Below are positions 63,963-64,000 of a DNA stretch of 64,000 nucleotides, piece after piece (position 1 is the first letter of the stretch; every line of letters begins with the position of its first letter). Both the position numbers and the translations under genes were made by a program. Under the pieces are notes generated by a model, which saw nothing but the letters and a program-made list of their open reading frames with translations, made no database searches and had not been told where the DNA came from. Source of the DNA: CAIMWS01 sp964409245 (GTDB lineage Bacteria; Verrucomicrobiota; Verrucomicrobiia; Limisphaerales; UBA1319); contig CAYPCQ010000012.1 of the NCBI GenBank assembly GCA_964409245.1, positions 1 through 64,000 on the forward strand. Reading direction: 5' to 3'.

Positions 63963-64000
63963 AGCCCGTTCCGCGCTCCCAAGGTGTAAGCAGACTGCAC
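63963..64000 (+). other. Start of a further tRNA-like unit, cut by the window end
   Basis: Bases after the Arg-like gene resemble another acceptor and D arm (CGCGCTCCCAAGG), so the array probably continues past 64000. Confidence 0.3.

Noticed and set aside
1..64000. CRISPR array
   Set aside because: No regularly spaced repeat with unique spacers and no cas gene; the 88-bp site spacing at 30520 and 32023 is too irregular in sequence between sites and only three sites long.

Overview
The window looks like chromosome from a GC-rich member of the Verrucomicrobiota, probably the Pedosphaera/Limisphaerales side. The pointers are two proteins ending in a VPDSG-CTERM sorting signal, two hydrazine-synthase-alpha-like (HzsA-like) multi-domain secreted cytochromes, a DUF1559-type pseudopilin, many secreted glycan-active enzymes, and a ParE/ParC pair. 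This is inference from protein families; no rRNA is present.

Layout. 1-1260 is an insertion-sequence graveyard (IS1634 and IS66 remnants) lying directly behind a giant secreted NHL/RHS protein (1262-7372, minus). 7843-8228 is a frameshifted small membrane protein. 8706-23373 holds secreted catabolic genes: two HzsA-like proteins, an alpha/beta hydrolase, a pseudopilin, a PQQ-type propeller and a two-barrel GH29-like glycosidase, with a purN-thioesterase pair in between. 23949-28808 is a group II intron whose reverse transcriptase gene is split by a three-gene large-serine-recombinase element flanked by 16-bp direct repeats. A tRNA-Met follows.

29377-32350 is an AT-rich island carrying two VPDSG-CTERM genes. 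Each has a sigma-54 type promoter, a matching upstream series of 17-bp sites about 88 bp apart, and a similar terminator. 32561-37425 is a four-gene minus-strand operon (propeller, FGE-like lipoprotein, MBOAT acyltransferase, SGNH protein) in which the MBOAT gene has an in-frame TGA. 37426-40640 is a decayed stretch with a broken toxin-antitoxin pair, REP-like palindromes and an orphan Ig-domain fragment.

40888-53937 is mostly housekeeping: parE, parC, a DNA methyltransferase, an M24 peptidase, a sensor kinase with a seven-repeat FG-GAP propeller plus its response regulator, a FlgM-like protein, Hsp15, a small zincin and a TPR protein. 54006-62416 returns to secreted carbohydrate genes (beta-helix GH141-like, GH38-like, M23-like) around a radical SAM/asparagine-synthase-like gene pair.

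62417-64000 has no credible protein gene. It contains two structured, terminator-ended candidate RNAs and then a tight array of at least seven tRNA-like genes that runs off the window end. Their acceptor and T stems, and in most copies the anticodon stem, are well paired, but no T-loop is canonical and most D-loops lack GG. This array and the sigma-54/repeat-site cassettes of the VPDSG genes are the two most unusual signals in the window.
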